Assembly: GCA_019638015.1 (NCBI GenBank)
Contig: JAHBUP010000001.1
Location: forward strand, 3,628,424-3,692,423
Direction: 5' to 3'
Origin: Melioribacteraceae bacterium
GTDB lineage: Bacteria > Bacteroidota > Ignavibacteria > Ignavibacteriales > Melioribacteraceae
Length of the DNA stretch: 64,000 nt
A model generated the notes under the pieces. That model worked only from the letters and a program-made list of their open reading frames with translations. It was not told the origin of the DNA and ran no database searches. Below are positions 36,232-45,932 of this stretch, one piece after another. Each line of letters starts with the position of its first letter. Position 1 is the first letter of the stretch. A program made the position numbers and the translations under genes.

Positions 36232-36963
36232 TTATGGTAATGATTTTTCCAACAACCATTCATAGATTTTTTCATTTTCGTATGTTACAGTCCACGAATC
36301 ATGATCTAAATCGTCATAAATTGTAAACTCAGCTTTTCCGTTACAATATTTTAACCTATCAATTAATTGCTGAGAAGCGACTACGGGCACAACCATATCT
36401 TTAGCACCATGGAAAGCCCAAATCGAAACATTCCGCGCATTGCAAATTTCGAATGCATCACCCCATCCACAAATTGGAATTGCCGCGGCAATTCTTTCGG
36501 GAATCTCAGAAATTAAGCGCCATGTACCATTGCCCCCCATACTTAATCCGGTTATATAAATTCTCTTTTCATCAACATTAAGTTTATCAATCAACTCATC
36601 AATCAATGAAATCAATGCTTTTGTGTCCCATCTAACATTTAATGGACACTGTGGAGATACGACAATGAATGGAAAATCTTTTCCCTGCTCAATTAATTTT
36701 GGAAGTCCATGTTTTTTAACAAGATTAAGGTCAGTGCCTCTTTCTCCTGCACCATGAAGAAACAGTACTAATGGAAATTTTTCTCCCGATTCATAATTTT
36801 TTGGAAGGTAGAGGAGATAGCTTATATCAATATTCTGTTTATAAACTGTGGTCAACCGGTTTTCCATTTGAACATTTTTTTCTTCTTGCGCCATAACATC
36901 TTTGTGATTAAACACTGTTATGATCAAAAAGATTATAAAAAGTAAAACTTGTCTTAACTTCAT
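36232..36963 (-). CDS. Exported esterase/phospholipase-like alpha/beta hydrolase
   Basis: 243 residues. The signal peptide covers about 1-25 (cut near VMAQ). The hydrolase core has LVLFLHGAGERG as oxyanion region and nucleophile Ser in YITGLSMGGNGT. Asp in FHGAKDMVVPV and His in DDLDHDSW complete the triad. It resembles the predicted PHB-depolymerase/feruloyl-esterase-like peptidases of one-domain size found beside carbohydrate genes. It may deacylate plant polysaccharide fragments outside the cytoplasm. It starts 19 bases after the cellobiose phosphorylase stop in the same direction. Confidence 0.82.
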   Translation of the reverse strand: MKLRQVLLFIIFLIITVFNHKDVMAQEEKNVQMENRLTTVYKQNIDISYLLYLPKNYESGEKFPLVLFLHGAGERGTDLNLVKKHGLPKLIEQGKDFPFIVVSPQCPLNVRWDTKALISLIDELIDKLNVDEKRIYITGLSMGGNGTWRLISEIPERIAAAIPICGWGDAFEICNARNVSIWAFHGAKDMVVPVVASQQLIDRLKYCNGKAEFTIYDDLDHDSWTVTYENEKIYEWLLEKSLP

Positions 36964-36982
36964 AAATACTCCTCAAAATTTT

Positions 36983-39418
36983 TTATCCCATTGTTACTTC
37001 AACAATATTAATAGAATTTGGAGGCATTACAGGTATCATGTTTCCTTCATGATTCTTTCCATTTATTTTTAAAGATGTGATACCTTTTGAAACATGGTTT
37101 GGATTACTAATTTTAATATTATAAACAGCTTCTCGAAATTTCCGAACAATCTCAAAACCGCTCCAATCTTTTGGAATGCATGGATCAACTTTTAATCCAT
37201 TATACTGGGGCTGAATTCCTAAAATATATTGTGTAATAGTATAATAATTCCATGAAGCGGTACCTGTAAGCCAACTATTTTTTGCTTCCCCCGGTTTGAA
37301 TGCATCTTTTCCGGCAATCATTTGTGAGTAAACATAAGGTTCGGTTTTATGCAAATCACTAATTTCTTCAAGATATGCAGGCGCAATCTTCTTGTAATAC
37401 TCAAATGCCCTATCCCCATTTCCAACCAATGTTTCGCCAATCATTATCCAAGGATTATTATGGCAGAATATTCCCGCATTTTCTTTATATCCGGCTGGGT
37501 ATGTGGAAATTTCCCCCATATTGATATAATATTTCGTAAAAGCGGGGTTATTTAACACAATTCCATATTCACAATCCAAATATTTTTTAACTGAATTGAG
37601 AGCAAGTTCAGCTTTTCCATCTTCGAGACCAACGCCGGCCATCGTACAAAATCCTTGCGATTCAATAAATATTTTCCCCTCTTCATTTTCCTTACTCCCT
37701 ATTTTTTCTCCGAAATAATCATAAGCCCGTAAAAACCATTCCCCATCCCATCCATGTTTTTCTATTGCCTCAATCATATCGGCTACATGTTTTCGCGCTT
37801 CAGTAGCTTCACTTTCCTTTTTTAACTCATCACATAACTTTACAAACTCACCACCATACAGAACAAACAAACCGGCAATCATTACAGATTCGGCGACACC
37901 GCCACTTTTATTTTCAGTTGTTTGAAATGATTCATCGGGATTCTTTGAAAAGCAATTAAGATTTAAGCAGTCATTCCAATCCGCTCTTCCTATTAAGGGG
38001 AGTTTGTGTGGACCTAAATTATTCACCACATGATAGAATGATCGTTTTAAATGTTCAAATAGTGATTTCGCTTTTGATTCATCATTGTCGAACGGAACAG
38101 ATTCATCAAGAATTGACCAGTCACCCGTTTCTTTTATGTATGCAGATGTAGAGAGAATTAACCATAGCGGGTCATCGTTAAAATTTCCGCCAACAGCATG
38201 ATTTCCCTTTTTTGTTAATGGTTGATATTGATGATAAGCTCCTCCATCTTCAAACTGAGTTGCGGCAATATCCAAAATTCTTTCTTTTGCTTTCTGAGGA
38301 ATTTGATGCACAAATCCAATTAAATCCTGGTTTGAATCTCGGAATCCCATTCCTCTACCAATTCCGCTCTCAAAATATGAAGCGCTCCTCGACATATTAA
38401 AAGTAACCATACATTGATATTGATTCCAGATATTAACCATGCGGTCAAGTTTGTCATCACCACTTTTTAATTGATAAATAGAAAGCAGATTTTCCCAATA
38501 ATTTTTTAATTCGCTGAATGCCGCATCAACTTTAGTTGCATCAGAGTATAAGTCAATCATTTCGAGAGCTTTAGTTTTATTGATTACCTCTTTTGATTCC
38601 CACTTATTGTCATCTTCATTTTCGATGTAACCGAGGATGAAAATAAATTCCTTCATTTCCCCTGGATTTAAATCAACTTCGATATAATGAGAGGCAATTG
38701 GGGACCAGCCATGGGCTACCGAATTTTTAGGTCTTCCCTCAAATACTACATCGGGCTTATCAAATCCATTATATAATCCTATAAATGAATCCCGGTCGGT
38801 ATCAAAACCATTAATCGGAGTATTGACAGAATAGAACGCAAAGTGATTTCTTCTCTCTTTATATTCTGTTTTATGATAGATAACCGAATCTTTAATTTCT
38901 ACTTCACCGGTGGAAAAATTACGCTGAAAATTTGTTTGATCATCTTGAGCGTTCCATAAACACCATTCAATTAATGAAAATAATTTTATTGATTTAGGAG
39001 TACTTCCATAATTAATTAGTTTTAATTTCTGCACTTCGCAATTGCTCTTTATAGGCACAAAAAAAGTTACCTCTGCTTCGATAGAATTACGCTTTCCCTT
39101 AATAATAGTATAACCCATTCCATGTCTGCATGAATAATCTTCTAGTTTGGCCTTCACAGGTTTCCAACCCGGATTCCAAACATCACCATTATCATTTATG
39201 TAAAAATATTTTCCACCATTGTCTATTGGCACATTATTATAACGGTAACGGGTAAGTCTTCTTAATAGCGCATCTTTATAAAAAGTGTATCCGCCGGCTG
39301 TATTTGAGATTAAAGAAAAAAAGCTTTCACTACCCAGATAATTGATCCATGGATAGGGAGTCTTTACATTGTTAATTACATATTCCTTGTTAGTGTCATC
39401 GAAATAACCAAATTTCAT
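36983..39418 (-). CDS. Cellobiose phosphorylase (GH94)
   Basis: 811 residues, the size of known cellobiose phosphorylases. It converts cellobiose and phosphate to glucose 1-phosphate and glucose in the cytoplasm. There is no signal peptide. Family marks are the N-terminal [55 protein letters not shown], and the catalytic Asp motif [12 protein letters not shown] (Asp480/Asp483). The phosphate-binding end GTASWNYYT is also present. Chitobiose phosphorylases are close relatives; the length and [11 protein letters not shown] favour cellobiose but do not prove it. It lies between a ROK kinase that would use the released glucose (94-base gap) and an exported esterase. Confidence 0.9.
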   Translation of the reverse strand: MKFGYFDDTNKEYVINNVKTPYPWINYLGSESFFSLISNTAGGYTFYKDALLRRLTRYRYNNVPIDNGGKYFYINDNGDVWNPGWKPVKAKLEDYSCRHGMGYTIIKGKRNSIEAEVTFFVPIKSNCEVQKLKLINYGSTPKSIKLFSLIEWCLWNAQDDQTNFQRNFSTGEVEIKDSVIYHKTEYKERRNHFAFYSVNTPINGFDTDRDSFIGLYNGFDKPDVVFEGRPKNSVAHGWSPIASHYIEVDLNPGEMKEFIFILGYIENEDDNKWESKEVINKTKALEMIDLYSDATKVDAAFSELKNYWENLLSIYQLKSGDDKLDRMVNIWNQYQCMVTFNMSRSASYFESGIGRGMGFRDSNQDLIGFVHQIPQKAKERILDIAATQFEDGGAYHQYQPLTKKGNHAVGGNFNDDPLWLILSTSAYIKETGDWSILDESVPFDNDESKAKSLFEHLKRSFYHVVNNLGPHKLPLIGRADWNDCLNLNCFSKNPDESFQTTENKSGGVAESVMIAGLFVLYGGEFVKLCDELKKESEATEARKHVADMIEAIEKHGWDGEWFLRAYDYFGEKIGSKENEEGKIFIESQGFCTMAGVGLEDGKAELALNSVKKYLDCEYGIVLNNPAFTKYYINMGEISTYPAGYKENAGIFCHNNPWIMIGETLVGNGDRAFEYYKKIAPAYLEEISDLHKTEPYVYSQMIAGKDAFKPGEAKNSWLTGTASWNYYTITQYILGIQPQYNGLKVDPCIPKDWSGFEIVRKFREAVYNIKISNPNHVSKGITSLKINGKNHEGNMIPVMPPNSINIVEVTMG

Positions 39419-39512
39419 TTTATATTCCCTTTATTATATCCGCCGAGATGAAAATTATATAACTCTTATTATCAATGAATTAGCGGAAGTGAAAAATTTA
39501 TTTGAATGCCGA

Positions 39513-40478
39513 CTAATGTTTTTTCAATTCATTCCAGATTAATGCCGCGGCACCAAGAACCGCAGTATTTTTATCAAGAAGTCCCGATGGAATTATTCTA
39601 ACTTTATTTTTGAAAATATCGAGTAAATTTTCTTCCATATATTTTTTTACAGGGATAAAAAGAATATCCCCCGCTTTTGCGAGTCCGCCAAATAAAATAA
39701 TTGCTTCCGGACTCAGATATGCAACTGTATTTGCTAATTCGAACCCTAAAATTTTGGCTGTATAATCGAAAGCTTCGAGAGCCAGTTCATCACCATTTGC
39801 CGCGGCAATGCCGATATGTTTGGATGTAATCTCATCCTCCGGAATATCTCTAAGTTGACTTTTTTGTTCAGAACGATTTAATATTTCTATTGCGGTTTTT
39901 CTGATTCCAGTTGCTGATGCATAAGTTTCCAAACAACCTTTTCTGCCGCAACCGCAATCCCTTCCATTTTTCTCAACTATTGAATGACCAATTTCCCCTG
40001 CAAATCCATCATGACCATATACTAATTCACCATTAACAATAATTCCGCTGCCCAATCCGGTTCCTAATGTTATCACCACAAAATCCTTCAGCCCAATTCC
40101 AGCACCAAATAACAATTCGCCCAAGGCTGCGGCATTTGCGTCATTTGTTATTGCTGAGGGCAAGTGGGTGTATTTCTTTACAATATTTTTAACATCAACC
40201 ATACCCCAATTTAGATTTGGAGGATTTTCGACAGTTCCTTTATAATAATTAGCATTGGGTGCGCCAATCCCAATTCCAACTAACTCATGAGTTCCCACAT
40301 AGTTTTGAAATGAATCCATCACTTGTTTAAACAATCTTTCAAAAAATTGATCCGCTGATTTTTCTGCCAAGGTGGGAAGTGATGATTCATAAAGACAATT
40401 TCCATTTTCTTCAATAAATCCGAAAACAGTATTTGTACCGCCGATATCTACACCGGCAACAACTTTTTTAATTTCCAT
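39513..40478 (-). CDS. ROK-family sugar kinase (probable glucokinase)
   Basis: 321 residues. N-terminal phosphate loop VAGVDIGGTNT (8-17), LGTGLGSGIIVNG and the ROK zinc motif GHSIVEKNGRDCGCGRKGCLE are all present. A second ATP loop contains LFGGLAKAGD. The absence of an N-terminal helix-turn-helix makes it an enzyme rather than a ROK repressor. In this operon it would phosphorylate the glucose released by cellobiose phosphorolysis. It is the first gene of the minus-strand run to the esterase. Confidence 0.9.
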   Translation of the reverse strand: MEIKKVVAGVDIGGTNTVFGFIEENGNCLYESSLPTLAEKSADQFFERLFKQVMDSFQNYVGTHELVGIGIGAPNANYYKGTVENPPNLNWGMVDVKNIVKKYTHLPSAITNDANAAALGELLFGAGIGLKDFVVITLGTGLGSGIIVNGELVYGHDGFAGEIGHSIVEKNGRDCGCGRKGCLETYASATGIRKTAIEILNRSEQKSQLRDIPEDEITSKHIGIAAANGDELALEAFDYTAKILGFELANTVAYLSPEAIILFGGLAKAGDILFIPVKKYMEENLLDIFKNKVRIIPSGLLDKNTAVLGAAALIWNELKKH

Positions 40479-40712
40479 TATTCAATTCTCTGCACAGTTT
40501 TATGAATTATTTTAACAATTAAACCCAATTATTTAACAAATACTGTGCCTCTAAAAACAAAACTACTCCTTATCAAAAGCTATTTTTTCACCCAAAAACA
40601 AAAGAAAAGATGAACTGTGATTTTGGTTCTAAAACTTCTTATTAGAATAATAAGCCCAATTATTATTTTAATAAGGACTTTATGAGTGTGCCCTACTCAG
40701 CTTAAAAGTTAT

Positions 40713-41756
40713 TTACAATGGTTCTTCATGACTTAAACAATGTATCGTTCCCAGCCCCCAAACGAGATCCACCGAATGGATTCCTATTACTTCACGGTCA
40801 GAAAAAAACTCTTTTATAATATTCAGGGCAATTCTATCGTTAGGATCATTAAAGGTTGGAACAAGTACCGCATTATTTGAAATGTAAAAATTGGCATAAC
40901 TTGCGGGGAGCCGTAAATCTTCAAATTCTATTGGCGCAGGCATTGGTAAGGATACAATATTTAACTTACTTCCATTTTCAAGGCGGGCATCTTGCAATCG
41001 CTCATAATTTTCTTCAAGTATAGAATAGTTCTCATCTTTACTGTCTGTTTCTCTGCAAAGTAAAACAGTATTCTTATTTACAAATCTGCATAAATCGTCA
41101 ACGTGTCCATGTGTATCATCTCCAGCAATACCTTTTCCCAACCATATTATATTTTTAATTCCAAGATATTTATCAAACACTTTTTCATAATCCTTTTTTG
41201 TGAATCCTGGATTGCGCACTTGAACTATCTTATCCATCAAACATTCTTCTGTAGTTAGTAATGTACCGCATCCATTGGAATCAATCGCTCCCCCTTCCAG
41301 AACTACTGTTCTATCTTTATATTCGGCATCAATCAAATCAACACTCAAAACATTTGAAAGAGTTCGTGGAATATATTTATCTTTTTTCCAATTAGAATAT
41401 TTTGCCCAGCCGTTAAATTGAAATCTGATTGCTGTTGTTTCACTTCCCCTTTTTACAAATGTTGGAGAAGAATCACGCATCCATCCTCGATCAGTTTCAT
41501 TGATAATAAATTCTATATTATTCAAATCAACATTGGCTCGTTCAAGACATTTTTGAGCTTTCTTCCTTTCATTTTGAGATTGAACAATTATTCTAACAAG
41601 CTCTCCATCCACAATATTTTTTACTATTTCTACATATACCCACTGAATTGGTTCGAACTTACCAGGCCAATCTTCTTTTTGGTGTGGCCAGCAAATTATT
41701 GTTGATTTGTGTTCTTCCCATTCGGCGGGAAGTCTATAAGTGATGTTTGATTTCAT
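40713..41756 (-). CDS. aguA: Agmatine deiminase
   Basis: 347 residues, of the peptidyl-arginine deiminase-type guanidino-modifying fold. Agmatine is converted to N-carbamoylputrescine and ammonia. Marks are LPAEWEEHKSTIICWPH at the start, DRGWMRDSSPTFV, VVLEGGAIDSNGCG, DDTHGHVDDLCRFV and the nucleophile Cys340 in GTIHCLSHEEP. It lies downstream of the carbamoylputrescine amidase gene, same strand, 63 bases apart, so the two steps are encoded together. Confidence 0.93.
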   Translation of the reverse strand: MKSNITYRLPAEWEEHKSTIICWPHQKEDWPGKFEPIQWVYVEIVKNIVDGELVRIIVQSQNERKKAQKCLERANVDLNNIEFIINETDRGWMRDSSPTFVKRGSETTAIRFQFNGWAKYSNWKKDKYIPRTLSNVLSVDLIDAEYKDRTVVLEGGAIDSNGCGTLLTTEECLMDKIVQVRNPGFTKKDYEKVFDKYLGIKNIIWLGKGIAGDDTHGHVDDLCRFVNKNTVLLCRETDSKDENYSILEENYERLQDARLENGSKLNIVSLPMPAPIEFEDLRLPASYANFYISNNAVLVPTFNDPNDRIALNIIKEFFSDREVIGIHSVDLVWGLGTIHCLSHEEPL

Positions 41757-41790
41757 TTAATGTCCAAGAATTAAAAGTAAAAAGCTTAAT

Positions 41791-41817
41791 CGCAGAGAAC
41801 GCAAAGAATCCGCAGAG
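41791..41817. repeat. Short CGCARAG heptamer repeat
   Basis: Three copies of CGCARAG (CGCAGAG at 41791, CGCAAAG at 41800, CGCAGAG at 41811) in the gap between aguB and aguA. Similar CGCAGAG/CGCAAAG strings are common intergenic repeats in many environmental genomes. No function can be assigned. Confidence 0.5.
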
Positions 41818-41819
41818 TT

Positions 41820-42704
41820 TTAATCTATATACCTTTTTGTAATATCATTATACGCGTCAATTCTTCTATCTCTTAAAAATGGCCAATTTCTTCTTATTGT
41901 TTCAAGATGTTTTAAATCAACTTCTGCTAATAAAATTTCTTCTTTATCCTCAGAAGCTTGCGCGATGAATACTCCTTGCGGATCGCATATAAATGAGGAT
42001 CCCCAAAATTGTATTCCATCGCTATCTGGAATTGGTTTTTCCAAACCTATTCTATTTGCCGACGCTACATAAACACCATTGGCAATTGCGTGTGAACGCT
42101 GAATTGTAATCCATGAATCTTTTTGAGCAGAACCATATCTTTCTTTTTCGGCCGGATGCCAGCCAATTGCTGTTGGATAGAATAATACTTCCGCCGCTTG
42201 AAGTGATGTAAGACGCGCACCTTCTGGATACCATTGATCCCAGCAAATTAATGTTCCAATTTTACCAAATTTTGTTTGAAATGATTTGAAGCCTAAATCC
42301 CCGGGAGTGAAATAATATTTTTCATAATATGAAGGATCATCAGGGATGTGCATTTTTCTATATGTGCCTAAAATTTCTCCTCCCGCATCAATTATTACCG
42401 CGCTATTATGATAAACACCGGGTGCCCTTTTTTCAAATAAAGGAACAATTATAGATATTTTCAGATCAACAGCTAATTTTTGAAATGAATTTGTTGAAGG
42501 ACCCGGAATTGTTTCGGCAAGATCGAATAGTGAAGAATCTTCCTTTTGGCAGAAGTATTGTGAGCGGTAGAGTTCAGGCAGACAAACTATATTTGCCCCC
42601 TCTTTAGCCGCTTTTTCAACCCACGATAATGTTTTTTTCAGATTATCATCAATATCTTCAGAGAATGCGAGTTGTAATAATCCAATTGTATATTTCTTGC
42701 TCAT
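41820..42704 (-). CDS. aguB: N-carbamoylputrescine amidohydrolase
   Basis: 294 residues, nitrilase superfamily. The catalytic triad is visible: Glu44 in CLPELYRSQYF, Lys117 in TYRKMHIPDDP and Cys154 in TLICWDQWYPEGAR. These surroundings, with DPSYYEKYYFTPGD, are specific to carbamoylputrescine amidases. It yields putrescine, CO2 and ammonia from the aguA product. It is the first gene of the pair; the arginase at 56272-57195 serves a different branch of arginine use. Confidence 0.95.
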   Translation of the reverse strand: MSKKYTIGLLQLAFSEDIDDNLKKTLSWVEKAAKEGANIVCLPELYRSQYFCQKEDSSLFDLAETIPGPSTNSFQKLAVDLKISIIVPLFEKRAPGVYHNSAVIIDAGGEILGTYRKMHIPDDPSYYEKYYFTPGDLGFKSFQTKFGKIGTLICWDQWYPEGARLTSLQAAEVLFYPTAIGWHPAEKERYGSAQKDSWITIQRSHAIANGVYVASANRIGLEKPIPDSDGIQFWGSSFICDPQGVFIAQASEDKEEILLAEVDLKHLETIRRNWPFLRDRRIDAYNDITKRYID

Positions 42705-42782
42705 CAGAAATCCTTAATAATTAATGAGCAAATATAACAATTCATCTTAAACAATTGTGTCGTGAATTCTACGAGAAATAAT

Positions 42783-42815
42783 AAAAAAAGAGACGCCATA
42801 ATTGACGTCTCTCGT
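42783..42815 (-). terminator. Terminator after the molybdenum oxidoreductase genes
   Basis: Stem AGAGACG (42789-42795) and CGTCTCT (42806-42812) with a short loop. Flanking A and T runs give U-tracts on both strands. It lies 23 bases past the stop of the molybdopterin subunit gene on the minus strand. Confidence 0.75.
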
Positions 42816-42837
42816 TTTTAAGATTTTATCAGAAAAA

Positions 42838-44943
42838 TCAAATTAATTCAATTGGCAGTTTTCTAATTCTTTTTCCAGATGCATTGAATATTGCATTACA
42901 TAAGGCGGGTGCAACCGGAGCTATAGCAAGTTCACCAATTCCCCCAACTTTCTCCACACTAGGGATTATGTGTACTTCAACTTCAGGCATCTCAGAAAGT
43001 GTTAGCATTGGGAAATCATCATAGTTACTCTGTTCAATTGCTCCATTCCTAATTGTAATCTTTTGTTTAAGTGCCGCTGATAGAGCAAAAGCGATTGATC
43101 CTTCAATCTGCGATTCCAATGTATCTGGGTTTACTACAATTCCACAATCAATTACAGCAACATATTTATCAACTTTAAGTTTACTGCCAGTTACGGTAAC
43201 TTCAGCAACTAAAGCGCAGAAGCTATTATAACCTTCATAAATGGCTATTCCTCTACCTCTCCCCGGTTCTAATTTTTTGTTCCACTCGGCTTTATTAGCG
43301 GCAACCAGCATAACATTTTTTAATCGTGAGTCTTCAACCAATAATTCTTTTCGTAATTCAAGAGGATCTTTTCCGGCCGCGAAAGCTAATTCATCAATAA
43401 ACGATTCAATTGCAAATGGATTTTGAGTTCCATAAACAGCCCGCAGCCACGAAATTAATACAGGAGTATTAACTACTGTTCCGCTGACTCTATTATATGG
43501 GAATTTATATTTCCAGCCTGTTGCGCTCCCGGCAATATCATATTCGCGTGCGGTTTTTGGCATTCCCTGATCCTGTGCCCTTATTGAGGTTGCAATAATA
43601 TGATGCTTAAATTCCATTACTTTATTTTCGGCTACAATTCCTTTCATGCTGTGCATACTTGTGGGTCTAAAATACCCATACTTCATATCATCGTCCCGAG
43701 TCCACATCAATTTTATAATTTTTCCCGATACATTTGAAATCTCGGCGGCTTCGACGGCGAAATCACTTCTAAGTTTTCTACCAAACGCTCCTCCAACAAA
43801 TGTAACATGAAGCACAACGTCTTCAGGCTTTCTATTAAGTAATTGTGCAACTCTATTTTGAGCATCTTGAGGATTTTGAGAAGAAACCCACATTTCAGCT
43901 TTATCCTTTGTAATATTTGCAACCGCATTTACCGGTTCCATTGGAGCGTGGGCAATGTATGGCACTTCATAAATCGCTTCAATTACTTTTGCGTCTTTAC
44001 TATTTCCACTAAAGGGATTTCCATATTCTTCCAATGTAAATCCATCGCTTGAAATATGAGATTCCATTTCTTTTTTAATTGAATCGGAACTTACATTAAC
44101 ATTACTTCCTAAATCCCAGTCAATTACAAGCGCATCTCTTCCTTTAATCGCGCTCCATGTTGAACTCGCAATAACTGCAACACCTCTAGATATTTGGATT
44201 ACTTCAACAACACCATTAACTTTTTTTGCTTTCGAGTCATCAAAATTTTTTAATGTCGCCCCATAAACTGGAGGTCTCTTAATAACCGCATAGAACATTC
44301 CCGGAAGAGCAATATCAATTCCAAATTTAGCTTTTCCAAAAAGTTTGTCGGGAGTATCAGTACGAGGAACACGCTTGCCAATTATTTTATAATCCTTGGG
44401 ATCTTTCAATTTAACATCTTTGGGTACAGTTAATTTAGCCGCATCATCCACGAGTTCTGCATAACTAAACGATTTATTATTAACTGAATTTTTGATATAT
44501 CCATTTTCAGCGAAACATTTCGATTCATCTAAACCAAATTTTAAAGCGGCGGCAGAAATAAGCATCATTCTTGCGGTAGCTCCCGCTACTCTAAAAGGTT
44601 CAAAAGTACTTCTGATGCTCCAGCTTCCACCGGTAGATTGACTTCCATACTTCGAATCGGCATTGGCTTGAATTACTCTAATCTTATCAACTTCAACTTC
44701 CAACTCTTCCGCTACCAGCATAGGAAGAGATGTTTGCACACCTTGTCCCATTTCAGTTCTATGAACAAAAACTGTTACTATTCCATTCGAGTCAATTTGA
44801 AGATATACGCTTGGAGAAAATATTTTTGGTTCTCCATCCGGTTTTGCATTTAAAATTGATGCAGGTACATAAGCAGCAAGCAGTAATCCGCTTCCGCTCA
44901 ATCCAACTATTTTTACAAACTCTCTTCGTGTATGCTTTCTCAT
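42838..44943 (-). CDS. Tat-exported molybdopterin-binding subunit of a xanthine oxidase-family oxidoreductase (IorB-like)
   Basis: 701 residues from the ATG at 44943, which has GAGGAGG upstream; six earlier residues in frame are the ribosome site itself. The N-terminus is a textbook Tat signal (TRREFVK then a hydrophobic stretch to AAY), so the folded enzyme is exported. The sequence has the split molybdenum-cofactor domain of isoquinoline 1-oxidoreductase beta and aldehyde dehydrogenase relatives: TEMGQGVQTSLPML, EAIYEVPYIAHAPMEPVNA, HVTFVGGAFGRKLRSDFAVE and IGELAIAPVAPALCNAIF near the end. The substrate is unknown (aldehyde or N-heterocycle). It starts one base after the stop of the [2Fe-2S] subunit gene. 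Confidence 0.92.
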   Translation of the reverse strand: MRKHTRREFVKIVGLSGSGLLLAAYVPASILNAKPDGEPKIFSPSVYLQIDSNGIVTVFVHRTEMGQGVQTSLPMLVAEELEVEVDKIRVIQANADSKYGSQSTGGSWSIRSTFEPFRVAGATARMMLISAAALKFGLDESKCFAENGYIKNSVNNKSFSYAELVDDAAKLTVPKDVKLKDPKDYKIIGKRVPRTDTPDKLFGKAKFGIDIALPGMFYAVIKRPPVYGATLKNFDDSKAKKVNGVVEVIQISRGVAVIASSTWSAIKGRDALVIDWDLGSNVNVSSDSIKKEMESHISSDGFTLEEYGNPFSGNSKDAKVIEAIYEVPYIAHAPMEPVNAVANITKDKAEMWVSSQNPQDAQNRVAQLLNRKPEDVVLHVTFVGGAFGRKLRSDFAVEAAEISNVSGKIIKLMWTRDDDMKYGYFRPTSMHSMKGIVAENKVMEFKHHIIATSIRAQDQGMPKTAREYDIAGSATGWKYKFPYNRVSGTVVNTPVLISWLRAVYGTQNPFAIESFIDELAFAAGKDPLELRKELLVEDSRLKNVMLVAANKAEWNKKLEPGRGRGIAIYEGYNSFCALVAEVTVTGSKLKVDKYVAVIDCGIVVNPDTLESQIEGSIAFALSAALKQKITIRNGAIEQSNYDDFPMLTLSEMPEVEVHIIPSVEKVGGIGELAIAPVAPALCNAIFNASGKRIRKLPIELI

Positions 44944-44944
44944 T

Positions 44945-45406
44945 TTATTTTTCCTCCTCAACCAATTTTACCACCGCTTTTTTAATTCGATGATAAGTAC
45001 CGCATCGGCACAAAACCGAATCCATCACATCTTCAACTTGTTTAATCGATGGTTTTGTTTTTTCATTAAGAAGAGAGGCAAGAGTTAAAATTTGGCCGGG
45101 TTGGCAATAACCGCATTGAGAGACCTCTAGATCAATCCATGTTTTGAATATTGGATGAGTTGGATTTTCAGCAAATCCCTCAATTGTAGTAATCTCTTTT
45201 CCTACTGCATTTTGCACTTCGAGGGCGCATGAGCGTTCTGCTTTTCCGTCAATAAGAACTGTGCATGTTCCACAGATACCTTCACCGCAGCTATACTTTG
45301 TACCAGTAAGTCCAAGTGTATCGCGTAATACCCATAATAAAGGTGTATCGGGATCAACATCAACACTATACTTATTTTTATTTACCTCTAATTGAAATTG
45401 AGCCAT
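44945..45406 (-). CDS. [2Fe-2S] subunit of the molybdenum oxidoreductase (IorA-like)
   Basis: 153 residues from the ATG at 45406 (GAGGA upstream; an earlier in-frame ATG at 45433 would overlap that site). Two [2Fe-2S] clusters are predicted. The first is plant-ferredoxin type (TKYSCGEGICGTCTVLIDG ... CALEV) and the second is all-helical (SQCGYCQPGQILTLASLL ... VLCRCGTYHRI). It has no signal peptide, so it probably rides with the Tat-exported partner. It carries electrons from the molybdenum site to an acceptor that is not encoded here; no FAD subunit is adjacent. Confidence 0.94.
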   Translation of the reverse strand: MAQFQLEVNKNKYSVDVDPDTPLLWVLRDTLGLTGTKYSCGEGICGTCTVLIDGKAERSCALEVQNAVGKEITTIEGFAENPTHPIFKTWIDLEVSQCGYCQPGQILTLASLLNEKTKPSIKQVEDVMDSVLCRCGTYHRIKKAVVKLVEEEK

Positions 45407-45461
45407 AGTTTCCTCACTAAAAATTAATTTCATTCACAATCAATATAATTAACAGTAAAAT

Positions 45462-45483
45462 AAAAAGCCCCTCGAAAGGGTTT
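45462..45483 (-). terminator. Short terminator after the Spy-like gene
   Basis: Compact hairpin from AAAGCCCCT to AGGGTTT with a four-base-scale loop and one mismatch, followed on the minus strand by a T-rich tract (TTTTTATTTTA). It lies 25 bases past the stop of the gene at 45509. Confidence 0.55.
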
Positions 45484-45508
45484 CTAATTAAACGTATTTA
45501 TTGAAATT

Positions 45509-45868
45509 TTAATTTCTATTCATCCTCTGCATCATTCGGTTCCGCTGTTCCTCTAGAATTTTTTGGAATTCCTCCTTCTGCGTATCATCCAATAAACTCA
45601 TTATTTCCTTATTAGATTGCTCACGAATTTCCATCACTTTTTCTCTAGTGGATGGATCACCCATTCCGCCCGACTGCATAATCTCCATAATTTTTTCCTG
45701 AGACCGGGTAAAGATTTCTTCCACCTTTTGTGTTTGTTCTTCATCCAGTTTTAGTTGTTCCGCAAGTTGTTTTGTTCTTTCTTGTGGACTCATTCTATTC
45801 TGAGCGGTAATCAATACTGAAGATAAAAGTAGAACAAGTATTACAAATAAATCTTTTCTGAAACACAT
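45509..45868 (-). CDS. Spy/CpxP-like periplasmic protein (LTXXQ type)
   Basis: 119 residues with a signal peptide (about 1-22, cut after ITAQ). The mature part is fully helical and rich in Gln, Glu, Met and Arg. It has MSPQERTKQLAEQLKLDEEQ followed by QKVEEIF, and LLDDTQKEEFQKILEEQRNR, the pattern of periplasmic Spy/CpxP relatives that bind unfolded proteins or sense metals. The Met-rich end (RMMQRMNRN) might bind metal. It is a single-gene unit. Confidence 0.7.
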   Translation of the reverse strand: MCFRKDLFVILVLLLSSVLITAQNRMSPQERTKQLAEQLKLDEEQTQKVEEIFTRSQEKIMEIMQSGGMGDPSTREKVMEIREQSNKEIMSLLDDTQKEEFQKILEEQRNRMMQRMNRN

Positions 45869-45932
45869 AATTACTCCATTTATAATTTCATTTGCTTTGA
45901 CAAGTTACTACATAACCTGGTTTAACATCATT

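Noticed and set aside
40479..40712. Inverted repeats GCACAGT/ACTGTGC (40492-40548) and CTTATTA/TAATAAG (40638-40654) upstream of the ROK kinase gene
   Set aside because: The first has a 43-base loop and the second is AT-only; neither has a terminator tail or a clear operator form, so they are not listed as features.
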